The notes beneath the pieces are model-generated. The model saw only the letters and a list, made by a program, of their open reading frames with translations, searched no databases and was not told where the DNA came from. From positions 3,386,845-3,450,844 of the forward strand of contig CM034613.1 in the NCBI GenBank assembly GCA_020091685.1: a DNA stretch of 64,000 nucleotides, read 5' to 3'. Both the position numbers and the translations under genes were made by a program. Position 1 is the first letter of the stretch; every line of letters begins with the position of its first letter. Shown piece after piece: positions 35,100-49,211 of the stretch. This DNA comes from Lutjanus erythropterus (Eukaryota > Chordata > Actinopteri > Lutjaniformes > Lutjanidae).

Positions 35100-36925
35100 C
35101 ATAGTTAGGGGTTTAAACTGATATGTAATTTAAGGTATAAGAAATTAGTTTTAATTGAAAGTTGAAATATTTTCATTCATTCATAAAAAAATCCACAACG
35201 TCAGCCAGCTGCAAAAAACAAAACCTCTTGATTTCCACTTAACCTGTCTTTTGGAGTCAGCACCAACTCAACAACTGGTAACTAAAGCCATCGTACCACT
35301 CCAGACTCCTTTGACAAAAACAGTCATTTTACCCTGCTGAATGCAGGAGTTGCTGCCTTGACCCACAGCAAGTAACATTAGTTTGGATCCGAACACTGGA
35401 GAACACCGAACACACAATAACACAAACAGACTAACCAATCGAGGCGACGGTAATCTAGTGGCTTCACTGTTCTGCCCGATAAAATCACTGTTTTTTCCAA
35501 AGAAGTATGAAGAGAACATAGATGACAGCGTGTCCCCCTTTGGAAAAGGCTGTCTGACAGGACAGTTAAGCTGTGAAAATATTTTAAATATAGCTTACAC
35601 TTCAGCTGATAATGATTAATGTTATATCACATATTGACGTTGATTGATTGCCTACTGAGACACTCAACTTTGATATCATATTTTGACTATTTCAAGCCAA
35701 ACGTCCACAGGCTTTGAGTCCAGTTTATCAAGAGGCTCAGGCTTTTAGACTCGAGTACTACAGATCCATGAATAAAGACACTCAGAAACAGAGAATCAAA
35801 GAGAGTTAAGAGGTTATTACCCAGCAGCTCTCTGTGCTGTAGAGCTACATGATGTAACCGCTCTTGACAAATCAGCCTCTCAGCGTGCTTGCGGATGCTA
35901 GTGTTTGACCCCAGCCTCTGCAGGTATGGAGACAACACCCCCAACCCGCCCACCACCACCACCCTGCATCAAAAGACTTTCATTTAGTGGCTCTGACCTC
36001 GGCAGCAGCTCGCCTCCCCCCGACTTCCTGATTGAAGATTGACCTTTCGGTGAGGCTGAGGGGCTCACTGGGGATTTGTTGAGATTTGCTGTGGTGTGAG
36101 ATTCTGTTTTTTTTATTGGACTGGAGGACTGGGTGGATGTGGTTGGAGGCCTATAAAGGACTATTCTTTTTTGTTCTGTTTCAACAGCGCTCTGGTCCCA
36201 GCTGTGTAGCTTTTCATTTTCTGCTGTTATTTGCAGTGTTCTGAACTGAATCAGAAACCTCGGGCTTCTGTCTGCAGCTCTTCTGCTTTAGTTGCTTTTT
36301 AGCTCTGTGTGTGTGTTACCATGTGTGTACTTGTCCCTGTGTGTGTCTCTTCACCCACCAAAGCCTAGACCGCAACATTCACAGGCCTCGCCTTGTTGGC
36401 CCGGGGCTGAGAGCTCAGGTGCAGAGATAAACAACTGAGGTGGGCACAGAGTGTGTGCGTGTGTGTTTTCCCTCCCCAAATTCCCCCGAGTTGCGATAAA
36501 AATGGAAGGTATGGCCTATTCCTGCCATGTCGAATCCTCGAGTCTTGATTGATCTGTTCACCTTAGCTTGTTTTGGTCTCTTGATTTTGTCCTGAGGAAA
36601 ACTGTGAACCCATATGCTTGTCAGTCACATTTCAAACGTCAGATTTTGATGAAACTTGAGAAAATGATGCATCTCACTACTGCAATGACATTTTCACTTT
36701 CATTCTACACTGACTGGCATCTTTATTGCACTCAAGTCTTTGTATTGAACATAAAAAATCAAAAGGAAACCTGACACATTCATTTGGGAAAGTGAAATTC
36801 AAGAACTTTTTAGTGAAATTTGGAGTGAATTTATCAGTAGGTTTGGCTTTTGGACAGAAATATATTGTTCACAGATGATTTATACAATCGCTGATAACTG
36901 ATCAAAGACCCTGAATTGCCCAGAG
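35100..36925. other. Intronic DNA, no gene seen
   Basis: A possible weak acceptor-donor fusion, CTGCAG|GTATGG, occurs at 35923/35924 but has a poor pyrimidine tract. Nothing else is supported. Confidence 0.4.
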
Positions 36926-36929
36926 GCCT

Positions 36930-37445
36930 GGAAATTGTTACTCAAGTCAAACTCCACATCATCAAACAAATTTGATGACTTTAGATCCGACTTGACAAGC
37001 TCAAATTGAACTTAAACACTAGGGACTTGTGACATCACTTGGACTCGAGTCTTTTGACTTGAAAATACTCTATACCTTCCCTCAAGCCCAAAGATTAAAA
37101 AGGCTGCTATTTAAAAAGTGCGAATCCACAAATCAATTTATTTCCTGAATCAACTAACATTAACACTATTCATTCTTAGCAGCTCGACACTTAATTCCTC
37201 AGATCCACATTGTTTGAACCAATCTGACAGCATCCAATCAAGTTGCAGGAGTGAACCATGAAGAACTAACGTTATGTTACTGGCTGAAAATTAGACAGAG
37301 ACGCAACAACTTTCAACTTCGTTCAGCATTTGACGTTGCACAAAGAACAATAAGTCAAGGCTAATATTAGCATAGTTAGTGAGCTAATGCTAAGCCAGCA
37401 TCAGTGTTAGCTTGGTCTGACTAATGAAGTCTTATGGCTTGGAGA
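36930..37445 (-). mobile_element. CAAGTC-family hAT-like element, reverse copy
   Basis: In reverse it matches the 27540-28150 and 33815 copies: plus-strand GACTTGAAAATACTC, TTTCCTGAATCAACTAACATTAAC, CTGACAGCATCCAATCAAGTTGC and GTTAGCATAGTTAGTGAGC-like blocks. The last resembles the CTAACATTAGCTAAGC part of the 2339 copy. Confidence 0.65.
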
Positions 37446-38666
37446 GGAGGCTTGGACTGATTGAATAAGTTCTTGGCAGATCATCCAACATTATTTAAAA
37501 TCCCCTCCCAGCACACCCATCCGATACTGGGATCGGACCTAAATCTTTAAACAAATAGTTACATCACTCTTTGTGTGTCCATCACCATGAATGGCAGGTG
37601 AGACTAAAGTGTGTGCCACATTTTTCTCCATTTCTACTGTTCCTTGTGTGTCAGTCCTCTTGACCTCGACAGACTTTTTGTCCTGTCTTCGAGTGTGGCC
37701 ATTCGCAACAACTAAGACCAAGACCGTGGTTTTGGTTAAATATTATAAATATTGAAAATATTTGTTTTTTTATGCTTTTGAGTCAGTGTTAGCACTACCT
37801 CTACAACCCTAACCTATCCCCAGTCCTAACAATAACTGTGTCTTTAAATGTCCAAGATGTAACCCTGACAATGTCAATTACACATGCTCCATCGCACCAG
37901 ACAAACTCAGCCACTGAGGAAACTGGAATGCATCACAATGCTCAGCCGCTCTCATGCACTTCCATCACTCTGGATTTGACATTAGTGACACAAAAGACAC
38001 TGATCTGAGCGGCCGGCCTGAGAAATCACATGGAATCACATTTCAACCCCCCTCCAAATGTGGCTTGAATCCAATTTGCAAAAATTGCATTTTGTGTGTT
38101 TTTTTGCCGTCCATACTTTCTAAGATCAATCTTGAAATGTCAAAAATTAGATTTGGGCTGGTAGCCTGAACATCACCTCTGTTAATTATCGCTGCCAGAC
38201 GTAAGCCAGGTCACTATGACTCCATATCCATCCCATTAATGTGAATATGATATCTCCAGAACGCCGTAAGGGAATTTCTTCAAACTTGGTTTATGCATCC
38301 ACTTAGACTCGAGGATAAATTGATAAGATTCCATTTTTGGAAATAACTCAAGATTTCACACACTATGACGAAATTACACAAAATAGTCAGTGAATGAAGA
38401 CAGCATGGTTCTCACTGGAAATTATTCACTAGAATCACACATGTATGGTGAGAACTTCCATGTAAAAAAAAACAAACAAACACTTATAATACTTCTATTG
38501 AGTTCAGATCTTCACTACTTACATTATATGAGTCTGGACAGACATGGATGTAAACTGTAACTTGACTGGTTGGTGGAGACATACAAATATAGGGCTGTAA
38601 TTCTATTTTTTGACTTCTCGGTTTTGTACAACCTTTGACAGCTGACTTCTCACGCTTCTTAACCGG

Positions 38667-38680
38667 CCACTAGGGGCCAC
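38667..38680 (+). promoter_or_regulatory. Candidate CTCF core motif
   Basis: CCACTAGGGGCCAC, one base off the core consensus at the eleventh position. It is within intron 1. Confidence 0.28.
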
Positions 38681-41384
38681 AACTGCTTCACTTTGAAATC
38701 TTGTTTTCAGATTCAACTTATGTGGCAGGCATTTGTATGTGCAAATCTCTGCTGGTTGCATCTGGCAGTTGTGGTGGCATTGCAGCAGGTGCTTCACCAT
38801 CTGTTGCCTGCACTCTGAGTGACCTCTTCAAGTTTCAACATGTTTTAAAGTAAATATAACCCAAAATGTTGCCCCATCCACCCACAAATCCCATGCCTTC
38901 ATTGCAGATGTGGTCAGTATGGACATTTTGTACATGTCCAACATCAGCAAGAAGAACATGGGTGATTGTAATCTTCTTTTTGTCCCTCAGTTTATCTTGT
39001 ACATATTGATGTTTCTTTGCGGTTTCCTTGCTTTAAGTGCTCTGCTTTGTGTCTGCTGTTGAACGTACACAGATGCTATAAACCTGATGAAATTAGAATG
39101 ACAGGCCCAAGAAGATCTTGACATGTTAAAACGCAGTGACGTATTTGTGAATGATTGGTCCAGATGTCTTTGCAGTTGTGACGGCAACATGTTTATTTTC
39201 TTTCTTGGGCCTAGTAGTCTTTCTTTCCCTTAATCTTTTGATTAATCCGTCAGCCTCACATCACCACCCTCCTCTTCTTCATCCTACTGTTTTTTCAACA
39301 TCCCTCCCTACACTTTCCCTTTTTTTTTTTTTTTGCCGTTTTTCCCTCCCTCCTCCTCTCGCCGTCCATCTGTGTGTTTGGAGGCATGAAGCCATGAAGC
39401 CGTAATGACAGTCTAGCCCACAGTGGTTGGGCTAATCCAGTTAGCTCAGCTCTGTAGCGGGGCCCACTCACTGTGCCTCACCACCAACGTAACCTTTTGT
39501 TTATGCTAATCCCATTGGCACGGCCTCGCCACACGCTACACACACGGGCGTCTATACAGATGCACCTCAATATTATTCTCGCCCTTCACGTACAGATGAA
39601 AAGTCACACACGGAGAGAGACAGGACATCCTGCTAAATGTGTAAATTCAGAATTTCCCCCCTCTGGATTAAGAATGCTTGAGTGACACCTCTCACTGTGT
39701 GACATGATAAAGCAGTAGTGTGACAGGGGATGAGTAAAATTCAAAAAAACAAGCTTTTGTTTGATTTTCTTATCTTTTTAAACACGCCCTGTCAGTCAGC
39801 CATCAGTGGACGGTGCCGGTGTCCTTGGCCTGTTTTTCGGTGGCAGACTTACTCTTGTCTTGTCGATCGTCATGCTAATGTTGAGACAAGGTTTCAATGG
39901 TCAGGCCTGGAAATTGGACTGTATTGTGTTTGCTCACCAAATTCAAGATTGATCCCAAATGGAATTTACCATTTGGATGATTTCTTTGCCATGGATTAGT
40001 CGTGTCATTATTGCTGCCTGCCAGGTCATACTGAACCCTTAGTGCCAGGATCAGCTCGGTAATGGCCCAACCCAACAGTTGTTCAGTGTTGGTAACAAAA
40101 ATGAACGACAATTGGTAATTTTATCCCCATTTTATTGCTATTTTATTGACTGTCATGTCAGTTTTTTTGTCCTTTTCTCGTTAAGATTGGCAACATCTAC
40201 AACTTATTTGGCTTTATTGACCAATAGGAGCACAGGCTGTCCATCTGTGCTCAACTGTGAAATCATCATTTTTGCAAAAGAGTAAAAATTCGCAATTTTG
40301 ATTTGACCGTTTGATGAAATATAAAAAATGTGACAATTGATCAGTTACATCGACATCTTCGCAGAGTGATTTGCTAATATTGAAGCAACTTAGATCCAAG
40401 ATTAACTACACCAAGATACATTTTTCAGTCATGTAGTGTAGATTAAGACGTATTTCTATCACAGTGTAGTAAAGACGGTCTTTAATTTCCTCAAGAAGCA
40501 CAAGTTCAGTGACAGATCCTCTTAGAGAAGCCATTCATCCTGTTTCGCTCTGGCTCTAAACACACTGTTAACCCTACAAATAGTGTGAAGCTAATAGCAG
40601 AGCTATCCCTCAGGGCTTTATGGCAAAACATGCTTTTCCACTCACTGGAACGGAAGGGGATCTCAATTAGAGCCCTGGGGAACACCACAGTGTCTGTCTT
40701 GTGATCAGTATTTAGTTAACTGTAATGTCCCAGTGTGTCCTGAGGGAGAGGCACTGGCCTAAGATAGAGACGCTGGATTACAGAGGGTGAGCAATGGACA
40801 CACAGGGAACCTGGGTTTTATTTTATTTTCCTAGCTTTGGCCATTTTTTCAGTCAGTTATAGTGACACGAAACTCACCAAAGTAATTACCTAGATTGGCA
40901 AACATCACTACAAAAGTCCAATAGAGCAAAAACGATTCATCCATTCTCTATAACCACTTATACTTTGAAGAATTACGCAGGGATGGAGCCTTTCTTAGCT
41001 GACATTGACAATTTTATTTGGAAGAAGACCAAAGATGAGTGCACACATAATGTCGCTAAATACTCACAGTATTTAGCCTTTAGCACACACACGCATACAT
41101 AGATTTAAACCAGGAAGTCCCTCTGTGAACGGTAATGAATGTGGACGATGGGTAGATAATAGTTTTACAATTCATTCCCTCTTACAGACAAGTTTGAGTG
41201 ATCTGGGGCTTGTCTACAACCTGAATGATCATCTGACAGGTTTCCTCCTTTTTACATTTGATCTACTTGCAGCAACATTACTGCATCCTGAGATTTTTGC
41301 AAATACTGAGTACAATCATAATTCATAAAACTGATGGGCAGAGTTATAAAAGTTGAACCCATATGGTTATGAAAAACCAATCAG

Positions 41385-41545
41385 AGCAACAAAATAGGAC
41401 CTACAACCAGTCAGAGCAATGAAAAATGTAACATAGTGGTCGCTTGGTCACAATCTTTCTCATATTACAGCCAAACAGTACACTAAAATATGTTTCAGAA
41501 AAGAAATAGGCAATGCAATAACAGAATTTTGATTTATATTTAGAG
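41385..41545. repeat. Dispersed repeat, copy 2 of AAGAAATAGGCAATG family
   Basis: Contains ACAGCCAAACAGTACACTAA and AAGAAATAGGCAATGCAATAACAG, parallel to 25085-25295. Confidence 0.55.
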
Positions 41546-42591
41546 TTTGATTTGTTCTTCACAGTCCTGCTACCACATAACCCTGGCAGCAGTAGTGTGT
41601 GTAAGTGTTTTGATCCTTGTTGTTGGGCGTTTGGTTCACATTCCAGAGTTTGATCGTGTCACAGGGTGAAACTCACAGGAAGCGCCTGGTCTAGGATGAA
41701 TTAAAGGCCATTTTCAAATGACAAGGCCGTCATACATGTGAGAGCAGTGCTGGAGACATGACAGCTCACTAAGCAGTGACAGCAAAAGGCAAAAAGGCCA
41801 GCCTATTCATCTGCACAGAAAGATCTCCTTGTTACGCAAGACCTTCCACTCTGCACCTCGCCTTCTTCCACCCCTTGCTTCTCAGAAGTGACACAGAGGA
41901 AAGAAGGACAAGGCGATGCTGTCAGCTGTGTCTTGGAGATCTTTGTTGATGTTTTGGTCAGAGCCAGTGTTCGAAGGAAGGAATCAGATGAGAATTTAAT
42001 CAAATACAATAGAGGGGTCAGAGGATAAGAGCTCTGGTGTGGAGTTTTCTCCACAGCCGGAGGTTACAGACAGTTTAATTGCTCCGACTGACACAGTCAA
42101 TTAGAGACACAGCTTATTTTCCACAGTAACTACCTGATTTATATTCCAAGCTAGCCTCTTCAATGCTCTTTCATTAGAGTGTATTACACTAGTGGGAGTT
42201 ATAACTTCCAGTCCAATTGACTTTTTAGATTCAGACTTTATTTACTGTAGACGCCACATTTGCCACAAATTTAAGTTTCCTTAAAGGAAGTTAAGTACAA
42301 TAGATGGAGGTCACCCATTCTTGAGAATTGGGACAAATCATGTCCTACCAACGTTTTTTGCAATTTAACAATTGCAAACAAAAAAAAAAAATCCTTCAAA
42401 ATCTATAGTATAAAAATGTTCTATTATAATCATCTTTATTTTAAAATCAATTTTTGTGAAACAAAAATGTTGGCCCTTTTAAGTTGTGTCCCAGATTTCT
42501 GTCAGATTTTTACAAAAACATGATTTAAGCAGGCTCAAAAAGGGGTAGCTATAAGGACACCTGTCTCACATTCTGGTTTTGAGCGGGAATA

Positions 42592-43419
42592 CTGCTCAAT
42601 AGGGATGCACTCATCGACTGGTTTACCGGCTGGTCAGAGTCACATCTCCAATTCTGTGCTGGTCATTGTCACACACGTGTTCTGCACGATGGTCACGTCA
42701 TGCGAGCAGCAGACAAACTGACCATGATATCATGATAACAGCTACACACACTCAGACACATGCTTGCATGAAGTTGGTGTCCGCAACAGATTCCAAGAAC
42801 AGGATGAAGAGAAGACAGACAGTCTACAACAAGACAGAGCAACTGACAATGTGGCAGAACAGAACAAACTTTGTAGCTCTTCAGGCTAATGTTAGCCAGC
42901 AGCAGACTGCTGTTCACAGAGGGACAGTTAAAATTTCACCTCCTGTTCTGGCTGAAGAATAAACAACCTGTGTTGATGTGTCTCCTCAAACATTTTCTCA
43001 TCCAGACTCCTTTAACTTCTGCGTCTGTTTGTCCCACGGCAAAGTTTTGCTGCAGCAAACTGTTGCACCACGTCAGTCTCTGGTTTGTTTACATCTGCTT
43101 CCACAGGAGATCACGTGAAATTCATGTGATATTCCATGATCTCGCGAGATCGTGTTTCCTTCTATTCATAATCTTAATATAAAACCTAAATTAAGGCCTG
43201 GCTGTAACCTGGAGGACTTTGGAGAAAATGTAAAATAGTATTTAATGAATATTTAACAGTCACTGGTTTATTATGAACATCCAATTTAATTTTTACACGA
43301 AAAGTTGCAAAAATGTTTATGAATGCTGTCGATTACAGTTCTGGCAGGTCAGACCCTTAAAAAAATTGGAAATTGGAATCGGCCAAGAAAATTGGAATCG
43401 GTGCACCTCTACTGCTCAA
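42592..43419. mobile_element. Non-autonomous hAT-type element with intact ends and 8-bp target duplication
   Basis: The element proper is 42600-43411 (812 bp). It starts TAGGGATGCAC and ends GTGCACCTCTA; the reversed end, TAGAGGTGCAC, matches the start at 9 of 11 positions. It is flanked on both sides by the identical octamer CTGCTCAA (42592-42599 and 43412-43419), the 8-bp duplication expected of hAT transposition. Near the right end ATTGGAATCGG appears twice. The 98-codon frame at 42666-42962 has no transposase motif that I recognise, so the element needed a transposase from elsewhere. Confidence 0.85.
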
Positions 43420-44089
43420 GCACTGACAAGACTTTCAATTTTTTGACAAATTCGTTAAATAATATTGCCGTCAGATGTGTCTCAACCATAACATGTCAAC
43501 TCTGTAGCCCTTCTAAATCAAAGCTAAATAAGAATTATGGTTTAAAAATATGTATTTTGATTAACATTAAGAGAACTCTGAGCTACTTTAAAAATAAAAT
43601 GGCTGCTCACAACAACTACAAAGTTAACATACTTTTTAACATTTTACGTTTAATAAAATAAAAAACAATCCCTCTGAGTTTGGCCAATTACAAGGTTTAA
43701 TAGCCAAGAGTTTGAGCTTTTAAAAATATTTTTTTTCTGGTAGGAAATGACTTTACCCAATTCTCCAGAATAGGTGGAACATTCCATTCCATTTCTGCCA
43801 TATTCTCCCAACAAATCCCCATTAATTTTAGCTCCACTGGAGCACTTTGGGTTACTTGGGGTTAGTTGCTCACCCACATTTATCCTGCCGTTCTGGAGAT
43901 TGAACCGACAAGTTCCCGGTCACGATAATTGACAGGTGTGTAACTCAGATCAAAATGAAAGCCAGTTTCTAAAATGGGTGTGGTTCAACTCATGAGTACT
44001 GAGCACTTATGTAATAATGTAGTAATGTAGTAGTCATGGGTCAGAATGTCACCCCGTTGATGGGTGTTGCGGCTGGTGTGATCCCATTA

Positions 44090-44600
44090 CAGGATTCTCT
44101 CTAACAAGAGTCCACCTCATCATACTATTGTCTATAACCACACGTCTTCTATAAGCATCAGCATAGGAGTGTTTGAGACTCAAATGACTTAAATGTGTGT
44201 TCTGAGTTTGTCTCACCATAGAAACATGTTGTAACCATGTAGCCAAATTTAAATGATTAAAAAAAATAACTAAATATATAAAATTAGGTCTCAAAATTAT
44301 GAAAAAATGAGCAGTTTTCTCTGCTCTGAAATGCTGGGGGACTGTCTGCTCCACTGCCTTAGTGTCAAACACCACTATGACCTGAGAACCACCTGAAACA
44401 TGGACACTGTGTCTAGCAGCTTTATTGGACATGTCCAGACATGTTTGAGCCACCAGAGCCAGAGGATGATGATAGGATGGTATTTTTTTTTCTTCTGTGC
44501 CGAGTTGTTGGAACTGAAGTGACCTGAAGTGAACTGCTTATATAGTGTTGGAGGACCATGGCTCTGGTGCATCACTGAGCTGTGCTGCACGTCCAAAGAA
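44090..44600 (-). repeat. Dispersed element, reverse copy of 54757-55210
   Basis: The minus strand has the order SVMHQSHGPPTLYK-coding block (CCATGGTCC, ACTATATAAGC), CAGTTCACTTCAGGTCACTTC, TCTGGCTCTGGTGGCTCAAAC, CAGTGGAGCAGACAGTCC, then TGAGACCTAATTT and AACACACATTT. The same order is at 54757. It lacks the roughly 90-base segment after the TATA-like box in the other copy. The class is unknown; a solo LTR is one possibility because of the TATA-like ACTATATAAGC. Confidence 0.65.
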
Positions 44601-45324
44601 ATCAGTTAAACTGTCTAGCACAATTCAGTACTACATAGTTATCAATCTTTTCACGTTTTCAGCAAATATTTTCTAACGTATAATATTTTTTCGAAGAAAA
44701 ACATCCTTTTTCCTTTACACAGACTTTTCAACATTTCAACTCCAATGCTTTAAGTATAAATTACATTAGAGAGAATGTCCACCATGTTGGCAGTTTCTTT
44801 AGAAAGAAAAAGGTTTTTGCAGACAAAAGATAATACCACATATACAAATAAGTGTACTGAGCACAGAAAAAAATTAATTTTGTTTTGTATAATATATGTG
44901 TGCAATTTCTTTTTACTGTGCTTAAATTGTCCCAGGTCTCGCTCGTAATTTTGACACAAATATGACTCCACACTTTACTCCGTTTAATTTATAAGGGCAG
45001 ATATAATGTAAATCACATTTGCATATTATTGCTGGTTGCACTTTAGACAGCTGAAGAACACTTTCATACATAAATCAACCTTTATCTGAATAACACGAGC
45101 TATAAGAAGCACTGCAGCTGTAACTTTTTAATCAAGGCTTCGTTCTGCACTGCTGTTATAATTCACACATGGTTGGCAGGTAATAGCCAATGGGAATTGG
45201 ATGTAGAAGTAATCTCATTGGTTGTTACCCCTCCGTTCTTTTTCAACCCGCTGAACCCTGATCAAGTCACCTCCGACCCCCTCGTCCCATGAAATGCATC
45301 AGATTTACCTTGGTCTGACATACA

Positions 45325-45325
45325 A

Positions 45326-45391
<66 letters not shown>
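45325..45391. repeat. (CA)n microsatellite
   Basis: About 33 units with one AAAC interruption near 45342. Confidence 0.95.
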
Positions 45392-45393
<2 letters not shown>

Positions 45394-45394
45394 C

Positions 45395-48300
45395 CTGCAT
45401 CGCTGCATCCGTCACCTGCCATCAGTGTCACTGATTGACAGAAGCAGGTAGATTTAACCCTTTCGGTGCTGCCTCAGTTCATCACATGATGTACAAAATA
45501 AGGAAAAAGTGTGTGTTTTATCAGAAATACTAATCCAGCGCACGGAAGCGTGTTTTCATGGTGTGTAATGAGCCTGTGCTTCATCCCCTCCAGCAGCCCC
45601 CACCCCCACCTCCAGAGTCCCGAGGCTGTGGTGAATAATCACCATCCCACCCCCCTGTTAGCCCCCTCTCCTCCCTTAGCCCCCATACATTATTCAACAC
45701 CCTGCAGAGGGAGGGGTGTGTATGTGTGTGTGTGCATTAATGTACCTGAGCATCACCTTCCTATGTTTCATGTGTTTCTGTCGTCATGTATGTGTGTTTG
45801 ATATGCATGCTGTTGCATGTGTATGTGGGGAAAGTGTGTGTGCGGACAGTATTTGTGTGTGTCTCTGAGGCTAAAGGGAATTGTTGGGGACAAATGTCAG
45901 CTTCCCTCTGTGAACATAGGTGAGCTGATACTGGAGGTTTCTGTCTTTATAATAAACATCAGTGGAAGCTTTTGGACATTTATTCTGTCACTTTTACAGA
46001 TTTTGTGACATGACACTGTAAAAATCCCTCCAGCACAATAAGATGAGCTGTACCTCAGGCTGCTATATATTTATAGTGATGCTGCTTTAGCTGTGGCGGC
46101 ACCTGCTGACAGACATGGCTTACTACACTAATCCTATAGCACAGACACTAAGAGATGTAAAGGAAAATGCAAAATGTAAAGGAAAAGACACCAAGCTATA
46201 AAGGCTATGACACGTTAACAAACTTTTTTCAAAAAATGGTGTAAAGGCTACATATTTTTACAGTTGGCAAATGTTTGCTGCTTAAGGCAGGATGTTTGAG
46301 ATCATGTCCTCTGTGAATGACAGGACTTGTGTCCACAGTGGGAGTCTGTTCTGTTATAATTAAGCAACTTGTTAAAGATAACGTGAAGGAAATCTATCTG
46401 AGGGTATAAGTAAAGCAAAAGAAATGTATGATTTCAGTGTGAACACAAGATAGGGGGACGTTTCTCGTAATTGCTTGTTGTTTCAAATCAAGTCAAATCA
46501 AATGAGAGGGTCAATATCTATCCGACCTGTGTGCACAGACACGCAAATGTATATGTAAGAACAGTTAATACAATTATCTTCATGGCAGGACAATATACGG
46601 GGCACAATGCAGCATTATATAACAGAAATCCATTGGATCCAGCAGAGCTCCATGTTTCTTCACATTATAATCATACATCTGCCCTGATACTCCTACTAAA
46701 GCAACAGAATATACCTAATATCAATCTAATCTTGTATATTAAAATCTAGAACAAAATGAAACAGATTAAATTCTCCTAAAAAGTCCTTTTTATGTATTTT
46801 ATTTTTGGTAAATATTGTATTAGCCTATTGAATTCCAGGGCACAGATGTGCAGGTAATTACATGTACTAAAGTTTGTTTCTTGACACTTTATTTCCAGTT
46901 TTATTCATTCATTTATTAATTTTTTACTATGTATAATATAGTAAAAGCTGAGAAGTTTGTGTTAAAAGGAAAGACAGCGTATATACTAATTAAATAATAA
47001 TAAATTAATACTTTCACAAACCATCCGTCTTACTCAAGCAAGCCACCAAAACACTTAAAAAAAGAATGAAATTAATAGATTAATTGCTAATTAAATAGTA
47101 AAAAGTTAAGAATTCAGATAAAAGTTGAGGGTTTATTCATTTATAATAATGTTTTAATTCATTATATTAAACTGTAAGTTGAGTGATCAGAACTGCAACA
47201 TTAATAATATTTTGCAGTGAGCTTTACTTCAGTCTGTGATGCTCTACACTTTATTTTTATATGTACATATTTCAATGTGCATAATACTACAAACATGTAG
47301 TGATTACATAATCGCTCCAACTATGAATCTGGTAAATAAACAGCAGCTGTGAGCTTCGCATGTGGTGTGCACACACATAGACAAACACACACTGACCTGT
47401 GCATGCATCCATACTCACATATGGCAGCCTATAGATGATGGATGAAAGTGTGGAATTAGCCAGATGTTCCCTCGTAGGGATTATCTGTCTAGAAGATATT
47501 CATCCCGTCATAAGAAGAGCAGGTCTGTCTACATAGACACACAAACATAACAATCAATATCTTGAAGAGGGAACGTTTTCTTGCCAGTTGAATATATTCA
47601 GTCTCATGTTTGTCTGTACCGTATTGATCAGTTGATCAGTTCATCACCATGGGGACACCTGGTTATAGTTCAAAAAGAGGGGTGCAAGAACACTGCCAGT
47701 CAAGGCAGCCAAAATGTTAAAAAATATACATTACCAGTTTTAATTAACTAAGTCACCCGACACTCACCTTGGAAAATATTACACCAAACTCCCTTTAAGA
47801 AATATGATATTTTAACAGTTTCATACATGTCAGAGAAAACACATAACTCTACAAACACAACATGAAAGACGTTATATGTTGACAGTCTTCTTGTCAGTTC
47901 GGCATCATTCTAATCCAGAAAGATACATTATTTCCATACATACAGACTTTACATTTTTGATTTTGTCTCCTCAACTTTGTTATTAGCCTCTATTGGTTAT
48001 CTGTGCTATTTTAGTGGGAAAAGACAGTTGGAATGAGAGGGAAAATGTTTTTAAAAAATTAAGATTTCTGACTAAAAAGCCACTGGTTGGCGGATCAGAT
48101 ACATGCTGAATTTAACACCAACTCATACCACTGTTTGTGGAGTTTTTTTGTCTGTTTCTACCAAATTTGTTGATGCCTGTTTGGTGCTGGAGAGAGCGCA
48201 CACACCTTCCGATAATATTAAACATTTTGATTTTTATTCTTTTAATTTTTGATCAAAACGAACTAAAATAGCAAAGTTATATGATCAAAAGTCGGTGATG

Positions 48301-49160
48301 CAAAAGCATGTTTGCTTCCTCAAGTCTTATAGTCGGAGTGCAGCTGCTTCTTGCTCCATTGCTCAGGTGCTTCTGTCCGTCACATTAAATGATAAAGTAA
48401 ATGTTTTTTGCCTTGATGTAACCACACATGCAGCCATAAGCAGATGATGCAACCAGCCTTATAAATCCTCTGGGGCAGGATGGGTGGTTTTTGATTTAAC
48501 AGGTTGGCTGGACACTAATCTGCTCCTGAGATATGGAAGAGAATCTACTCTGTATGCTCAGCTCTTACTATACTCCAGGAATGCAGCAATGTTGCCGTTT
48601 CATACAGATAACAGACTTACAAGAGACAGATAAAAAAAATTTGAAAAACGAATAAAAAAACCTGAGTTTTAGTCTCAAGTACAAACCAACCAACACTATG
48701 ACATCAACAGGGTTATTGGTCAAGTTTTGACCAAGTTCCTTCAGTCCCACAGAAGATAATGTACAACAAGAGCAGTTTGCTTAACATTTTTCACATTGAT
48801 CAAAGACATTTTATTAGAGCAACATTATATGAGACAAGTTTTGGGTTTTTTCTGTGTTTTTTGACAATTTTTGCACGCGCTTAGGTCATGGCTGCTGCGT
48901 TTATTTTCTTTCGGTACAAAAGGAAAGCAGAGGCACTTTAAGTTAAAAGGGAAAACAAACAGAAAATATACTATATTTACTAAATTTGCAATTTTTAAAT
49001 ATTTTTTCAAGTTGTAATTTTTGTCTTTTTGTTAATGTTGCAATAAACTTTATTATTGTGGTATTATTGTACCTTGAGTGTTTTGTATCGTTACATCCCC
49101 AGTAAAAATAGAAAATGACAGTAAAATCACCTAAGTTGTTTGTGTATGTGCTGTGTGTGT
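45395..49160. other. Intronic DNA, no gene seen
   Basis: Very AT-rich between about 46740 and 47340. No coding or repeat signature is supported. Confidence 0.4.
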
Positions 49161-49161
49161 G

Positions 49162-49162
<1 letters not shown>

Positions 49163-49208
<46 letters not shown>
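49163..49208. repeat. (TG)n microsatellite
   Basis: About 23 units; shorter TG and CA runs follow at 49259-49290, 49423-49448 and 49566-49596 in the presumed leader of candidate exon C. Confidence 0.95.

Positions 49209-49211
<3 letters not shown>

Larger units (their letters stand above)
37450..42590. other. Intronic DNA, no gene seen
   Basis: Mostly unique-looking. A T11-T12 run lies near 39320. The dispersed pair member at 41385-41545 and a CTCF-like motif at 38667 are listed separately. Confidence 0.4.

Noticed and set aside
35900-35930. CTGCAG|GTATGG, a second possible zero-length junction in intron 1
   Set aside because: The pyrimidine tract is short and mixed, and no branch-point-like word is obvious; much weaker than 57250.
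42666-42962. 98-codon frame in the hAT-type element as a transposase remnant
   Set aside because: No recognisable transposase motif; the element appears non-autonomous.
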